From the NCBI RefSeq assembly GCF_004339805.1, contig NZ_SLUI01000011.1, positions 1-64,000 of the forward strand: 64,000 bases of DNA. Direction: 5' to 3'. The DNA is from Anaerospora hongkongensis. Its GTDB lineage: Bacteria; Bacillota; Negativicutes; Sporomusales; DSM-15969. Positions 41,024 through 50,358 of the stretch are shown here, piece after piece. The position numbers and the translations under genes are program-made. The notes below the pieces were generated by a model. The model had not been told where the DNA came from. It was given only the letters and a program-made list of their open reading frames with translations, and did not search any database. Within the stretch, counting starts at the first letter, position 1; every line of letters starts with the position of its first letter.

Positions 41024-42955
41024 ATGGACAACAAGCTTTCGAAAGGTGCATATGGCGGCATAGACGGTAAAGACTATGTTCCTTACATTTCCCGTGGCTC
41101 TAAGCTTGGCGGAAATGCAGCCGTATTAATCATTGGTATTCTTTTGGCGGCCCTATTTGCAGCATCTACTGCTTATTCCGGGATGAAATCAGGCCTTACC
41201 GTGGCCGCCGGCATACCGGGAGCTATTATTGGTTCCGCCTTTATTGCTGCATTTGCCAAGCAAAAAGGTATTCTTGGCAAAAACTTGATTCAAGGCATGT
41301 CCAGTGGAGGAGAATCGGTTGCAAGCGGCATGATTTTTGTTTTGCCATCGATTCTATTAATCGGAGCGCAGGTATCTTTCCTGGAAGGCCTTGCGGTCGG
41401 CGTCGGTGGAGTATTATTTGGCATCGGTATTGCCTCCGTTGTTTACAATTATTTATTGGTTGAAGAGCACGGTAAATTGATGTATCCTGAGTCAATGGCT
41501 ATATCAGAAACGTTGGTTGCCTCAGAAGGTGCCGGAGAATCTGTCAAATACATGGGAATTGGCTTCAGTATTGGCGGACTGCTAACCCTTGTCACCGAAT
41601 CTTTTTTTAATGCAGCGAATACGGTAATCAGTTTTGTAAATGAGAGTTTTTACAAATGGAAATTTGAAGTGGAAGTAAATCCCTTATTGGTGGGAATCGG
41701 CTTTATTGTCGGTTTGGAAGTTGCCATCACCATGTTTGCCGGTTCGATACTAGCTAACTTCGGCATTATGCCCTTAATTGGCTATTTTGCATCGTTTGGG
41801 AGTGACGGAGTAACAGTATGGAATAATCAGCAGGTTGCTATTAAAGCTATGCAGGTAAAACACATAGCGGGCAGCTATGTGAAATATATTGGTGCCGGGA
41901 TGATGCTGTCCGGTGGACTGATTGGTGCCATCAAGCTGATTCCCACGATCATTTCATCGATAAGAGAAACCCTAAATGCCAAATCATCTAATGGTGCGAG
42001 TGGATCATCTATTTCCAATCTCATTCTCATTGGCGGAGTGGTCATTGGCTTTGCCGCTGGTTTTCTGATCTCTGGCGGTAACGTGGCAATGGCAATTTGT
42101 GCGACTGTCTTATCATTATTTCTATCTCTGCTGTTTGTTATTGTTTCAGGACGCCTAACCGGAACAATTGGTACATCGAATCTTCCTGTATCGGGAATGA
42201 CCATAGCATCTTTGGTAATTGTGACCTTACTGTTTGTAGTATTGGGATGGAAAAACCCGGATAATAACAAGTCACTGCTGTTGTTCGGTACCTTTATCGT
42301 CATTGCCATCTCCATAGCTGGCGGTTACTGTCAATCGCAAAAGGTCAATTTTATCATTGGCGGCCACCGCGGTGAAATGGATAAATATTTTACGATTGCA
42401 TCTGTAGTCGGTGTGGCAGTAGTAATTGGTGTTATCTTATTGCTTTCCAGCCAGCTTGCGCTGACGGGAGATAATGTACCATTCGCCCTACCGCAGGCTA
42501 ACTTGATGGCAACATTAACGGCAGGGATCATGTCGGGCCAGCTGCCGTGGCCGCTGATTATCGTTGGAGTTGTGATGGGGTTTGTCTTGTTCTTACTACG
42601 ACTGCCTATTATGACGGTGGCGATCGGTTTTTATCTGCCAATATCGACAACCTCGATTATTTTGATCGGTGCATTTCTTCGCCATTTTGTAGAACGTGCT
42701 TCAAAATCGGAAGAGGAGAAGGAAGGAAAAATTGCTAATGGTATTAGCCTATCTTCTGGACTTGTTGCAGGTGGTTCGATCATAGGTCTGCTGGGGATTA
42801 TCCTTCAGTTGTCAGGAGTCATAAAAGGTGATGGTCCAAGCGGTTTTGCGGCTACCAATGAGATGGCCTTCCTATTATTAATTATTCTGGTTCTAGCAAC
42901 GGCTATTCCTATTTGGAATAGTAAGGTAAAAAATACCAATAGCAGCATGCACTAA
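41024..42955 (+). CDS. OPT-family oligopeptide transporter
   Basis: A 643-residue membrane protein of the prokaryotic OPT (oligopeptide transporter) family. It begins with a soluble stretch (DYVPYISRGSKLGGNAAV). About 16 hydrophobic segments follow, with family blocks STAYSGMKSGLTVAAGIPGA, SGGESVASGMIFVLPS and, late, YLPISTTSIILIGAFLRH. The NATYPES-like family motif region appears as MYPESMAISETLVASEG. A weak RBS, GGGAGC, precedes the ATG at 41024. Likely imports short peptides for hydrolysis by the adjacent PepD; some OPT members carry metal-chelators instead. Confidence 0.92.
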   Translation: MDNKLSKGAYGGIDGKDYVPYISRGSKLGGNAAVLIIGILLAALFAASTAYSGMKSGLTVAAGIPGAIIGSAFIAAFAKQKGILGKNLIQGMSSGGESVASGMIFVLPSILLIGAQVSFLEGLAVGVGGVLFGIGIASVVYNYLLVEEHGKLMYPESMAISETLVASEGAGESVKYMGIGFSIGGLLTLVTESFFNAANTVISFVNESFYKWKFEVEVNPLLVGIGFIVGLEVAITMFAGSILANFGIMPLIGYFASFGSDGVTVWNNQQVAIKAMQVKHIAGSYVKYIGAGMMLSGGLIGAIKLIPTIISSIRETLNAKSSNGASGSSISNLILIGGVVIGFAAGFLISGGNVAMAICATVLSLFLSLLFVIVSGRLTGTIGTSNLPVSGMTIASLVIVTLLFVVLGWKNPDNNKSLLLFGTFIVIAISIAGGYCQSQKVNFIIGGHRGEMDKYFTIASVVGVAVVIGVILLLSSQLALTGDNVPFALPQANLMATLTAGIMSGQLPWPLIIVGVVMGFVLFLLRLPIMTVAIGFYLPISTTSIILIGAFLRHFVERASKSEEEKEGKIANGISLSSGLVAGGSIIGLLGIILQLSGVIKGDGPSGFAATNEMAFLLLIILVLATAIPIWNSKVKNTNSSMH

Positions 42956-43031
42956 GACTGTTCATTTATAAAGAAGCACTTGTGATCGAGGAGTTGAAAG
43001 ATAAGCCGCTTATCTTTGAAGGGGTGATGTT

Positions 43032-43466
43032 GTGATAACAAAGGCATCGGCTAGTGAGTACAACAGGCTTATTGCAATATGGGAAAGCTCTGTACGGGCT
43101 ACACATGACTTTATAACGGAAGAAGATATCCAATTCTATAAACCACTAATTTTAGAGGTGTATTTTCGTGCTGTAGACTTATACTGCTACCAGGACGAGG
43201 AGCGTACCATTAATGGCTTTATCGGAGTCGCCGGCGACAAATTAGAAATGCTGTTTATTGATGCCGGTGAGCGCGGCAAAGGAATTGGCAAACAACTGGT
43301 AGCATTTGCTGTAAATGAACTGCAGGTTACAAAAGTCGATGTTAATGAAGAAAACGGACAAGCTGTTGATTTCTACAGACATATTGGCTTTCACACCACT
43401 GGGCGTTCAGAACTAGACGGGACAGGGAAAAACCATCCGCTTCTTTTCATGGAGTTAGCGAAGTAA
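43032..43466 (+). CDS. GNAT N-acetyltransferase, YjaB-like
   Basis: A 144-residue acetyltransferase close in pattern to E. coli YjaB. The N-terminus has AIWESSVRATHDFIT, the acetyl-CoA loop is LFIDAGERGKGIGKQLV, and the C-terminal part is VDVNEENGQAVDFYRHIGFHTTGRSE ending in LLFMELAK-type residues. GTG 43032 follows AAGGGGTG. The substrate is unknown. It follows the OPT gene at 76 bp and ends in a clear terminator, so it may be part of the same transcript. Confidence 0.88.
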   Translation: MITKASASEYNRLIAIWESSVRATHDFITEEDIQFYKPLILEVYFRAVDLYCYQDEERTINGFIGVAGDKLEMLFIDAGERGKGIGKQLVAFAVNELQVTKVDVNEENGQAVDFYRHIGFHTTGRSELDGTGKNHPLLFMELAK

Positions 43467-43767
43467 CTGCAAGCTTGAATTTGCAAGTATAGTTCTTGAA
43501 AAAAAGAATAATGCAACAAAGGTCCTAATTCCTGTGAAAGGGAATAGGACCTTTTTCCTTTTTGTCAAGAAATAAATAGGTCAAAAAGTATAAAAAAATC
43601 TTGATATTTATTTATTAATCTTTACTTGTGAGGAATAATCGTTCGTATTACTATTAATATACATATAAACCACCAAGTAGCGAGTAATAGGTTTTGATAG
43701 AAAATACCAAGATGTATGCAAAACTCTATGCATCCAACTTGAAATCGTTCGTTGAAAGGAGGAGCGC
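43467..43767. other. Gene-free stretch
   Basis: Contains the GNAT-gene terminator (43518-43557) and AT-rich sequence rich in TATTAATAT-like stretches. The RBS AAAGGAGG of the next small gene lies at its end. No further feature seen. Confidence 0.5.
43518..43557 (+). terminator. Terminator of the YjaB-like gene
   Basis: AAAGGTCCTAATTCC pairs with GGGAATAGGACCTTT around TGTGAAA, one bulge, then TT. Confidence 0.85.
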
Positions 43768-43986
43768 GTGTTTAGAAACAGCCCAAAAAACAAATGCCAG
43801 TGCGGCAGCTTGAGGTTTGAAAACGTAGATATCACCCCGGTCAACAGTCCTGAAAAAAAACGCTATTTCACACGATGCAGAAAATGCGGACTGGTTGTAC
43901 GATCGCATCAAAGCAATAGGATTCCTGCTGTTTTACAAGCATTGAAGCTTGTATGCGAAAGGGTAAAAAGCAAAACAAGCATTTGA
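43768..43986 (+). CDS. 72-residue CxC/CxxC protein, unassigned
   Basis: A short basic protein with a Cys pair CQC (residues 10-12) and another in CRKC (about 37-40), plus a C-terminal Cys at 63. This looks like one zinc-ribbon knuckle pair, with a helical tail (IPAVLQALKLVCERVKSK). A strong AAAGGAGGAG lies directly before the GTG start. I do not recognise a family. It is a single-gene unit between a GNAT gene and ahpCF, closed by a hairpin. Confidence in translation rests on the RBS and Cys pattern. Confidence 0.6.
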   Translation: MFRNSPKNKCQCGSLRFENVDITPVNSPEKKRYFTRCRKCGLVVRSHQSNRIPAVLQALKLVCERVKSKTSI

Positions 43987-43993
43987 CGGCAAT

Positions 43994-44033
43994 TCCTGTC
44001 AAGTTCCTAAGTGAATTTGACAGGAGTTTTTTT
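43994..44033 (+). terminator. Terminator of the CxxC protein gene
   Basis: TCCTGTCAA pairs with TTGACAGGA (14-base loop), followed by GTTTTTTT. Confidence 0.8.
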
Positions 44034-44144
44034 ATTGTAATTCTGTGCTGGTGAGTATAGTTAGGCAGAGGGGTGGAAAAAACTATCTAAAGTTGTCCTG
44101 TAGTTATTGCTGGTATTTTATTTGTAAAATTTTCAAAATAAGTA

Positions 44145-44198
44145 TTGACCTTTAGTAAAATTTATAAGATAATATAAATCAAATGATAATAATTATTG
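44145..44198 (+). promoter_or_regulatory. ahpCF promoter with PerR/Fur-type box
   Basis: TTGACC (44145-44150), a 17-bp spacer and GATAAT (44168-44173) form a good sigma-A promoter. Directly downstream of the expected start, TGATAATAATTATTG (44184-44198) matches the 7-1-7 inverted repeat TGATAATnATTATCA at 13 of 14 positions. A regulator bound there would block transcription. PerR is encoded at 5393-5818. Confidence 0.7.
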
Positions 44199-44263
44199 CT
44201 TAGTTAGTTTTTTGCTTAAGCAATAGTTACAAAAATAAAATTTATAAACGGAGGTAATGTATT

Positions 44264-44827
44264 ATGTCATTAATTGGAACTGAGGTAAAACCCTTTCAGG
44301 CGCAGGCTTATCACAATGGGAAATTCGTTGAAGTTACAGAAGCCAATTTTAAAGGAAAATGGAGTGTAGTATGCTTCTATCCGGCAGATTTTACGTTCGT
44401 GTGCCCTACAGAGCTAGAGGATTTGCAAAATCAATATGATGCGTTAAAAGAGCTGGGAGTCGAAGTATATTCCGTTTCTACTGACACTCACTTTACTCAT
44501 AAAGCATGGCATGACAGCTCAGAGACAATCAAGAAAATCACCTATGTTATGATTGGGGATCCTTCGCATACCTTATCAAGAAATTTTGAAGTGCTGATTG
44601 AAGCGCAAGGCCTTGCTGACCGTGGTACGTTTATCATTGATCCCGATGGTGTTGTTCAGGCGGTAGAAATCAATGCCGGCGGTATTGGCCGTGACGCGAG
44701 TACATTACTTAACAAAATTAAAGCCGCTCAATATGTGCGGAAAAATCCTAACGAAGTTTGCCCTGCCAGATGGCGTGAAGGCTCTGCAACGCTGAAGCCA
44801 AACCTGGATCTTGTCGGCAAAATTTAA
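44264..44827 (+). CDS. ahpC: Peroxiredoxin AhpC
   Basis: The 187-residue 2-Cys peroxiredoxin reduces peroxides and is recycled by AhpF. The peroxidatic Cys47 is in [12 protein letters not shown] and the resolving Cys166 in NEVCPARW, the bacterial AhpC arrangement. A strong GGAGG RBS precedes the ATG, after an 80-90 base leader. The next gene, ahpF, begins 12 bases after its stop. It is expected to be PerR-regulated because of the box at 44184-44198. Confidence 0.97.
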   Translation: MSLIGTEVKPFQAQAYHNGKFVEVTEANFKGKWSVVCFYPADFTFVCPTELEDLQNQYDALKELGVEVYSVSTDTHFTHKAWHDSSETIKKITYVMIGDPSHTLSRNFEVLIEAQGLADRGTFIIDPDGVVQAVEINAGGIGRDASTLLNKIKAAQYVRKNPNEVCPARWREGSATLKPNLDLVGKI

Positions 44828-44839
44828 GAGGTGGTTTCT

Positions 44840-46369
44840 ATGTTGCTAGATGGAGATATAAAAGCACAATTATCTCAATATCTGCAATTGATGGAAGGCA
44901 GTGTGCTGATTAAAGTCAGCGCAGGCAGCGACAGTGTATCTAGTGACATGATTGCTCTGGTAGATGAGATTGCTTCGATGACTTCTCTAATTACAACCGA
45001 GAGAACAAAGCTGCCAAGAACGCCTAGTTTTAGCATTCAGCGTGCAGGAGAAGATAATGGCATAACCTTTGCCGGGATTCCTCTAGGGCATGAGTTTAAC
45101 TCGCTGGTGCTGGCCTTGCTGCAAGTCAGCGGCCGGGCACCAAAGGTCGAACCAAAAATAATCGAGCAAATTAGGGCGGTTAAAGGCAGCTATCAATTTG
45201 AATCTTATATCAGCCTGTCTTGCCATAATTGTCCGGAGGTTGTCCAGGCACTGAATCTGATGAGTGTTCTTAATCCGGCCATCACGCATACGATGGTGGA
45301 CGGTGCTGTATTTCAGGAAGAGGTCCAGGCTAAGAATATTATGGCTGTGCCTGTGGTTTACCTGAATGGTGAGTTTTTCAGCAGCGGTCGCATGAGCGTG
45401 GAGGAAATACTGGCCAAGATCAGTGACAGCTCTGATATAAGCGAGTTTGAAGGAAAAGACCCGTTTGATATTCTGGTTGTAGGCAGCGGACCGGCAGGAG
45501 CCAGTGCAGCTATTTATGCAGCGAGAAAAGGCATTCGAACAGGCATGGTTGCTGAAAGGTTTGGCGGCCAGGTTAAAGAGACGCTGGGAATTGAAAACTT
45601 TATCAGTATGAAATATACTGAGGGGCCCAAACTGGCAGAAAATCTGGAAGAACATGTGAAAGAATACCAGATTGATGTAATGAAACTGCAGCGTGCCAAG
45701 AGCTTGACCAAGAAAGAACTTGTGGAAGTTGAGCTGGAAAATGGCGCTGTCTTAAAGAGTAAAGCGGTAATTCTTTCGACGGGGGCCCGCTGGCGCAGCA
45801 TTGGCGTGCCAGGGGAAGCTGAGTTCAAGAACAGAGGGATTGCCTACTGCCCGCATTGTGACGGTCCTTTGTTTAAAGGCAAGCGGGTAGCAGTCATTGG
45901 CGGCGGCAATTCCGGTGTTGAAGCGGCAATCGATCTGGCTGGTATTGCGGAGCATGTGACTGTACTGGAGTTTATGCCTGAATTAAAAGCGGATACTGTG
46001 CTGCAGAAGCGCTTGTACAGTTTGCCTAATGCAACCGTTTTAACAAATGTTAAAACTACCGAGATTACTGGTGATGAAAAGGTAAATGGCCTGTCTTATA
46101 TGGAGTGTGGTACTGAGGAGATTCACCATCTCGAACTGGAGGGTGTATTTATCCTGATCGGCCTTGTTCCCAATACCGAGTGGTTGAATGGTACAGTAGA
46201 GCGCAACCGGTTTGGTGAAATTATTGTCGACAGCCATGGTGCAACAAATGTGCCGGGAGTATTTGCTGCCGGGGACTGCACAAATAGTCCGTATAAGCAG
46301 ATTATTATTGCCATGGGTTCCGGTGCGAATGCAGCATTGGGTGCATTTGACTACCTAATCCGTAATTGA
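44840..46369 (+). CDS. ahpF: Alkyl hydroperoxide reductase subunit F
   Basis: A 509-residue flavoprotein that passes electrons from NAD(P)H to AhpC. The N-terminal tandem thioredoxin-fold domain (about 1-195) has the redox pair in [11 protein letters not shown]. The flavoprotein core has the FAD motif [19 protein letters not shown], the active disulfide CPHCDGP and the nucleotide loop [14 protein letters not shown], ending with [15 protein letters not shown]. This is the full AhpF architecture, not the shorter thioredoxin reductase. ATG 44840 is used because GAGGTGG lies ahead; a GTG at 44831 overlaps that RBS. Confidence 0.97.
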   Translation: MLLDGDIKAQLSQYLQLMEGSVLIKVSAGSDSVSSDMIALVDEIASMTSLITTERTKLPRTPSFSIQRAGEDNGITFAGIPLGHEFNSLVLALLQVSGRAPKVEPKIIEQIRAVKGSYQFESYISLSCHNCPEVVQALNLMSVLNPAITHTMVDGAVFQEEVQAKNIMAVPVVYLNGEFFSSGRMSVEEILAKISDSSDISEFEGKDPFDILVVGSGPAGASAAIYAARKGIRTGMVAERFGGQVKETLGIENFISMKYTEGPKLAENLEEHVKEYQIDVMKLQRAKSLTKKELVEVELENGAVLKSKAVILSTGARWRSIGVPGEAEFKNRGIAYCPHCDGPLFKGKRVAVIGGGNSGVEAAIDLAGIAEHVTVLEFMPELKADTVLQKRLYSLPNATVLTNVKTTEITGDEKVNGLSYMECGTEEIHHLELEGVFILIGLVPNTEWLNGTVERNRFGEIIVDSHGATNVPGVFAAGDCTNSPYKQIIIAMGSGANAALGAFDYLIRN

Positions 46370-46374
46370 TTTTG

Positions 46375-46412
46375 AAGACGCAGAGGATACTAATTCCTTT
46401 GCGTCTTTTTTT
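46375..46412 (+). terminator. Terminator of ahpCF
   Basis: AAGACGCAGAGG pairs with CCTTTGCGTCTT (one G.U-type mismatch), 9-base loop, T-run of eight. Confidence 0.85.
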
Positions 46413-46436
46413 TGAACTGCAAATAGAAATGTAAAA

Positions 46437-46471
46437 AAATCCCCTGTTGTAGAAAATACAACAAGGGATTT
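46437..46471 (-). terminator. Terminator of the autotransporter gene
   Basis: 15-bp arms AAATCCCCTGTTGTA / complement with one G.U pair around GAAAA. T-run lies on the minus strand. Confidence 0.8.
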
Positions 46472-46493
46472 GAGAATTAATAGTTTCGTTGGG

Positions 46494-49109
46494 TTAGAAG
46501 CTTCTGCGGAACCCGGCGTTCAGGAGCCAGGGGGTCCTGACCTTATCACCGGTAGTCTTGCTGGCTTCAAAATAGCCGCTGGTATTATCGTTAAATGCCG
46601 TTGTTATACCTAGGGCGAATTCCATATAAGTTTCCTTGAGATCTTCTCGCATGGTAACCGGGGGATTACCGCCGCTGGACATGGTGACATCGGAGTGAGC
46701 GTTAAACTCGCGGAGCAGGGAGGCTTGCAGATAAAAGCTGTTTTGCTTAACCGTCTTACCAACCATGACACCGAGACGGCCAATCACGCTGTTTAAGCCG
46801 CCTTGACTTACCGAGGTACCGTCAGAGGCGGTAAAGTCTGCGCTGGTAATCCGGTTAAAGGTGATTTCTGCCTGAGGCTCCAGATACCATTGATTATTGA
46901 GTGGTTTACGAAGGCCATATTCGGCAGACAGGCTGGTGCCCCAGTTGTTGTAACTCGCATCTACCCGGGTATTGTCAGCGTTTTCCAGGTAGCTGGTGAA
47001 GCTGTTTCTGAGGCGGCCTTGTTTTAGAATAAGGTCAAGAAAGTGGCCTTTATTGCCAAACCAACTGCTGTAGGCGCCAAGCGAGATGCTGCTGGCATCG
47101 CCAGTGCCGCGCTCCATGGTGGCATCAGCGTTTAGGTAACCCAGTGTGTAACCGGTAAAGCGTGTGCCGCTGTCAGAGGTATGCTTGGTATCATGACCGC
47201 CTTGGAGGGCGGTGTATTTTTGGGTAGTGTGCCTGCCATTACTACTGTTCGATTCCTGCTCGCCACTGTATATGCGGGCCCAGTCGCCGGTTTGGCCGGA
47301 CCCTGTGCGCAGATCACCCATGCGCCGGATGAGATGGTTATTCTCATCGCGCCAGAGAGTGAGGGTATTGGCAACCGCATCATGGGCGGTGTACATCGTT
47401 TCACTGGCGCCGCCGCTGGATAAGCCGGTAATATACCATTCGACATGATCTTCACGTACGGACTGGATTGAGAAATCTTCGGCACCATTATCGCCGCTGC
47501 TGACTAAAACAGAAGATAGGATGGGAGTGTAACGGTAGGCACCAGAATCGGTGGCAACACCAGTAAAGGTGGTAGCCTCATCCGTTACAGTAGCAAAGCG
47601 GGCCGAACCGGAGATGGTAGATCCCTGTCCGAAGTTGGGATCATAGTTAACCTTTACTGTATTTGTAGTAGAACCGCCCTCAATGGTAATATGATCAGAT
47701 TGGTTATTGGCAAGATCGGTATTGATGACAAAGTTGGCTGATCCCTGTGGATTAGACAGAGTAATGTTGTTGCCGATAGTTCCTGTTGTGGCTAACCGGA
47801 TAGTACCGCCATTAATTTGCATATCGTATAACCATGCATTACCCTCACTGCGGAGAGCCACGGTGCCGCCAGAACCCACTATATTAGAGTCCGCTTCGGC
47901 ATTATTCTCTAAATATTGAATCCCGCCGTTGTTAATAGTTGTTGATGTTACATTACCAAACTGAGTTACGATTTGTACTCCGCCTTGGTTGATAATCGAC
48001 TGGCTGGCAGTGCCGCCTGAGTTTATGATTTGAGTACCGCCACTGTTAATGGTTGTCGAGGCAGCATTACCCGCCCAGTTTACATCTTGTGCACCGCCAC
48101 TGTTAATCGTCGTCGATGTCGCCCTGCCATAGTAGTTCACATATTGTTTCCCACTATTGTTAATGGCGGTTGAACTTGCACTCCCATCAGCGTTTACGGC
48201 TTGTACGCCACCACTTTGAATAGTGGTGGAAGTTGCAGAGCCAAAGCCTATTATGCTCTGCGTACCACCATTTAGAATATCTGTAGAGACGGCTAGACCT
48301 CCGCTTACCTTCTGCAGGCCACCGCTGTTGATAGTTGTCGAAGTCGCCGTACCGCTGCTTTGTACATTCTGAATGCCACCACTGTTTATAGTTGTTATAT
48401 TTCCATTGCCTCCGGTATTAATTTCTTGCGTACCACCGTTGTTAATGATTGTCAAAGTCGTGCTGCCTTCGGAGTCTACAATCTGTGTACCGCCGTTGCC
48501 AATGGTTGTCGAGGTAGCAGAGCCAAAGCTGTATATCTCCTGCACTCCGCCGTTTAGAATGCTTGTAGAGGTTGCTAAACCATTGCTTACTGCTTGTATT
48601 GCGCCGCTATGAATGACTGTTGAACTTGCAGTTGACGAGGAGCCAACGAATTGATAGCTACCAGATTCAAGTGATGTAGATATTGCCGTGCCGCCAGAGA
48701 GAAACTGACCGGCGCTGTTAATCGTTGTAGATGTGGCTGTACCGCCGCTATATATTGCTTGCCGTCCAGAATTTGTAATTGTAGTGGATATTGCTGTGCC
48801 ACCGCTATAGATTTCCTGATAATCTGTGTTGGTTAGTGTTTCCTCGTTCACGCTCATACCTGAGGTAACTTCACGAGTGTAGGCATAAGCTGTGCTGAAG
48901 AATAGCTTATCCAGAATCTGGCCGCCATTAGGCAGTTGGGAATATAAGTCCTCTTGGATGAATTGACGCTGGAACGGAGTGTCCTCCGCCGTGATGGCAG
49001 CCAAAGGCAGCGTTAAGGGGGCAATACTGTTAAACCCGTTTACGGCCGCCATCAGAATGGAAAGGGTCTGCTGGGCGGTGAGCTTGTTTTTTTTCTTGCT
49101 GTTTACCAT
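46494..49109 (-). CDS. AIDA-type autotransporter adhesin
   Basis: An 871-residue type V secreted protein. Residues 1-40 are a signal-like segment (positive start SKKKNK, then hydrophobic ILMAAVNGFNSIAPLTLPLAAI). Residues ~97-412 are about 17 tandem AIDA-like repeats of roughly 19 residues (GGTATSTTINSGG-type). A linker region (about 420-590) leads to a C-terminal autotransporter beta-barrel (about 600-871) ending in NAGFRRSF with the terminal Phe required for outer-membrane insertion. Start ATG 49109 with AAGGAGGAG. Presence of a barrel means the host has an outer membrane. It follows its own O-heptosyltransferase gene, which presumably glycosylates the repeats. Confidence 0.93.
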   Translation of the reverse strand: MVNSKKKNKLTAQQTLSILMAAVNGFNSIAPLTLPLAAITAEDTPFQRQFIQEDLYSQLPNGGQILDKLFFSTAYAYTREVTSGMSVNEETLTNTDYQEIYSGGTAISTTITNSGRQAIYSGGTATSTTINSAGQFLSGGTAISTSLESGSYQFVGSSSTASSTVIHSGAIQAVSNGLATSTSILNGGVQEIYSFGSATSTTIGNGGTQIVDSEGSTTLTIINNGGTQEINTGGNGNITTINSGGIQNVQSSGTATSTTINSGGLQKVSGGLAVSTDILNGGTQSIIGFGSATSTTIQSGGVQAVNADGSASSTAINNSGKQYVNYYGRATSTTINSGGAQDVNWAGNAASTTINSGGTQIINSGGTASQSIINQGGVQIVTQFGNVTSTTINNGGIQYLENNAEADSNIVGSGGTVALRSEGNAWLYDMQINGGTIRLATTGTIGNNITLSNPQGSANFVINTDLANNQSDHITIEGGSTTNTVKVNYDPNFGQGSTISGSARFATVTDEATTFTGVATDSGAYRYTPILSSVLVSSGDNGAEDFSIQSVREDHVEWYITGLSSGGASETMYTAHDAVANTLTLWRDENNHLIRRMGDLRTGSGQTGDWARIYSGEQESNSSNGRHTTQKYTALQGGHDTKHTSDSGTRFTGYTLGYLNADATMERGTGDASSISLGAYSSWFGNKGHFLDLILKQGRLRNSFTSYLENADNTRVDASYNNWGTSLSAEYGLRKPLNNQWYLEPQAEITFNRITSADFTASDGTSVSQGGLNSVIGRLGVMVGKTVKQNSFYLQASLLREFNAHSDVTMSSGGNPPVTMREDLKETYMEFALGITTAFNDNTSGYFEASKTTGDKVRTPWLLNAGFRRSF
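47873..48821 (-). repeat. AIDA repeat region
   Basis: About 17 tandem units of roughly 57 bp within the autotransporter gene, encoding strand-loop-strand repeats with Ser/Thr-rich loops that serve as O-heptosylation sites in characterised AIDA/TibA proteins. Degenerate, so not recently amplified. Confidence 0.85.
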
Positions 49110-50358
49110 AATTAGAACTCCTCCTTAATTGTGGGGTTAATTGGTAATCAACCATCAGGCGATCAATCATGGCATTGACTTGTCCTGAGGTGATGAGACG
49201 CGTGCATTCAAATTGTCTATCAGTGTTTTGATGGCGCGGGCACCAGGCGAAGTCGTGATGAACAAATTCGAGGCTGCTGTCACTGAAACAGCCGTTACAG
49301 GTATGATAATTAATGACACGGTAGGGTGTATAAAACTCCATGTTAGGCAAACTAAAGCCGCTGATTAGCACAACCGGCTTGCCGATGCCCCAGGCCAGCC
49401 AGGAGAGGCCGCTTGACAAGCCCACAAAGAAATCGGCATGGTGCAAGAGACTTGCCCGTTGCGTGAGCGGCAATGGGCCGGTAAAGTCTTCTGCTCCGTA
49501 AGGAATGGTATTCCAGCGGCTGCCACTGCCATGGCAGATTTCTTTATCAATACACAGGACTCGGTAGCCTTTCTCCTTAAGATGTTTAATGGTGTTGAGC
49601 CAGCCTGTCGGATTGTTCCAGTATTTTGCCTGTGTTGTTGCTTGAGCGGCAATGCAGACATACGGCTCTGGAATGAGCCGCGTTGTATCAGGTGGAACAA
49701 TCTGTGGACGAACTTCTTCTGGTTTAAGGCCCAGCAGATAGGGAATGGTTCGCTGCAGCCCGACAACCCGCCAGTCGACGGGTTGATGGATTCGGTCATC
49801 ACAGGGGAAAAAAATTCCCATGTAATAGGAAGCATATATTTCGCCAGGTCGTTCTTCAGGACCGATGAAATGGAGATCGGGATAAGCGGGCTTAAACAAC
49901 TCAGCAATTTCAGGCGCCATGGCGCAATAAACTTCGCAGCCATGTTTATATTTAAACTCCTGAGCATAAGGAAACCAGGCGATGATATCACCAAGCGTGC
50001 CGACAGGGAATTTTATGAGAACCTTTTTCCGGGCGGCATTATAGTCATGGCTAAGCATGAGCTTGTTGTCGCGGTAAACCTCCAGACGAAAATTAATGAA
50101 AAACTTTTTCGTGCTGGTGACAAGCACATCGGAGGCCGGAGCATCATAAAGCGTAAGACAGGCATCTTTATCAATTATTTTAACGCGCCAGCTGCCGGCA
50201 GGGACCTTGATGCGCGCGCCGTAATTAAAATCAAATGCGAGTCCTTCAATATCCGTTTTGCAGGTTAGTTCGCCAGCGTTAAAATTCATATATGGCGGCT
50301 TTTCAGGAAGGGCTGGAGCTGATACTGGGAGCTGGTTTGAAGCTTGCAGCTGATTCAT
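49030..50358 (-). CDS. Autotransporter strand-loop-strand O-heptosyltransferase
   Basis: A 442-residue glycosyltransferase of the Aah/TibC (BAHT) family. The N-terminal beta-rich domain (about 1-120) is followed by a GT-B core with KVLIKFPVGTLGDIIAWFPYAQEF and VCIAAQATTQAKYWNNP, then the acceptor-side loop FVGLSSGLSWLAWGIGKPV. The four-Cys iron-binding site of TibC is preserved: CNGC, WCPRH and FECT. Start ATG 50358 with AAAGGACG; the ATG at 50376 is also in frame. Its last 26 codons overlap the autotransporter gene in another frame, including that gene's RBS. It is thought to add heptose to AIDA-repeat Ser residues in the cytoplasm before export. Confidence 0.92.
   Translation of the reverse strand: MNQLQASNQLPVSAPALPEKPPYMNFNAGELTCKTDIEGLAFDFNYGARIKVPAGSWRVKIIDKDACLTLYDAPASDVLVTSTKKFFINFRLEVYRDNKLMLSHDYNAARKKVLIKFPVGTLGDIIAWFPYAQEFKYKHGCEVYCAMAPEIAELFKPAYPDLHFIGPEERPGEIYASYYMGIFFPCDDRIHQPVDWRVVGLQRTIPYLLGLKPEEVRPQIVPPDTTRLIPEPYVCIAAQATTQAKYWNNPTGWLNTIKHLKEKGYRVLCIDKEICHGSGSRWNTIPYGAEDFTGPLPLTQRASLLHHADFFVGLSSGLSWLAWGIGKPVVLISGFSLPNMEFYTPYRVINYHTCNGCFSDSSLEFVHHDFAWCPRHQNTDRQFECTRLITSGQVNAMIDRLMVDYQLTPQLRRSSNYGKQQEKKQAHRPADPFHSDGGRKRV

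Noticed and set aside
45083..45655. 190-codon minus-strand frame inside ahpF
   Set aside because: Shadow frame with Phe/His/Gln-rich composition and no RBS.
47873..48821. Regularly spaced repeat block that could be mistaken for a CRISPR array
   Set aside because: Units are about 57 bp, divergent in sequence and translate in one frame as AIDA strand-loop-strand repeats; no invariant direct repeat or spacer pattern.
49438..50268. 276-codon plus-strand frame opposite the heptosyltransferase
   Set aside because: No RBS, no family resemblance, and the opposite strand has the conserved TibC-type Cys and GT-B motifs.
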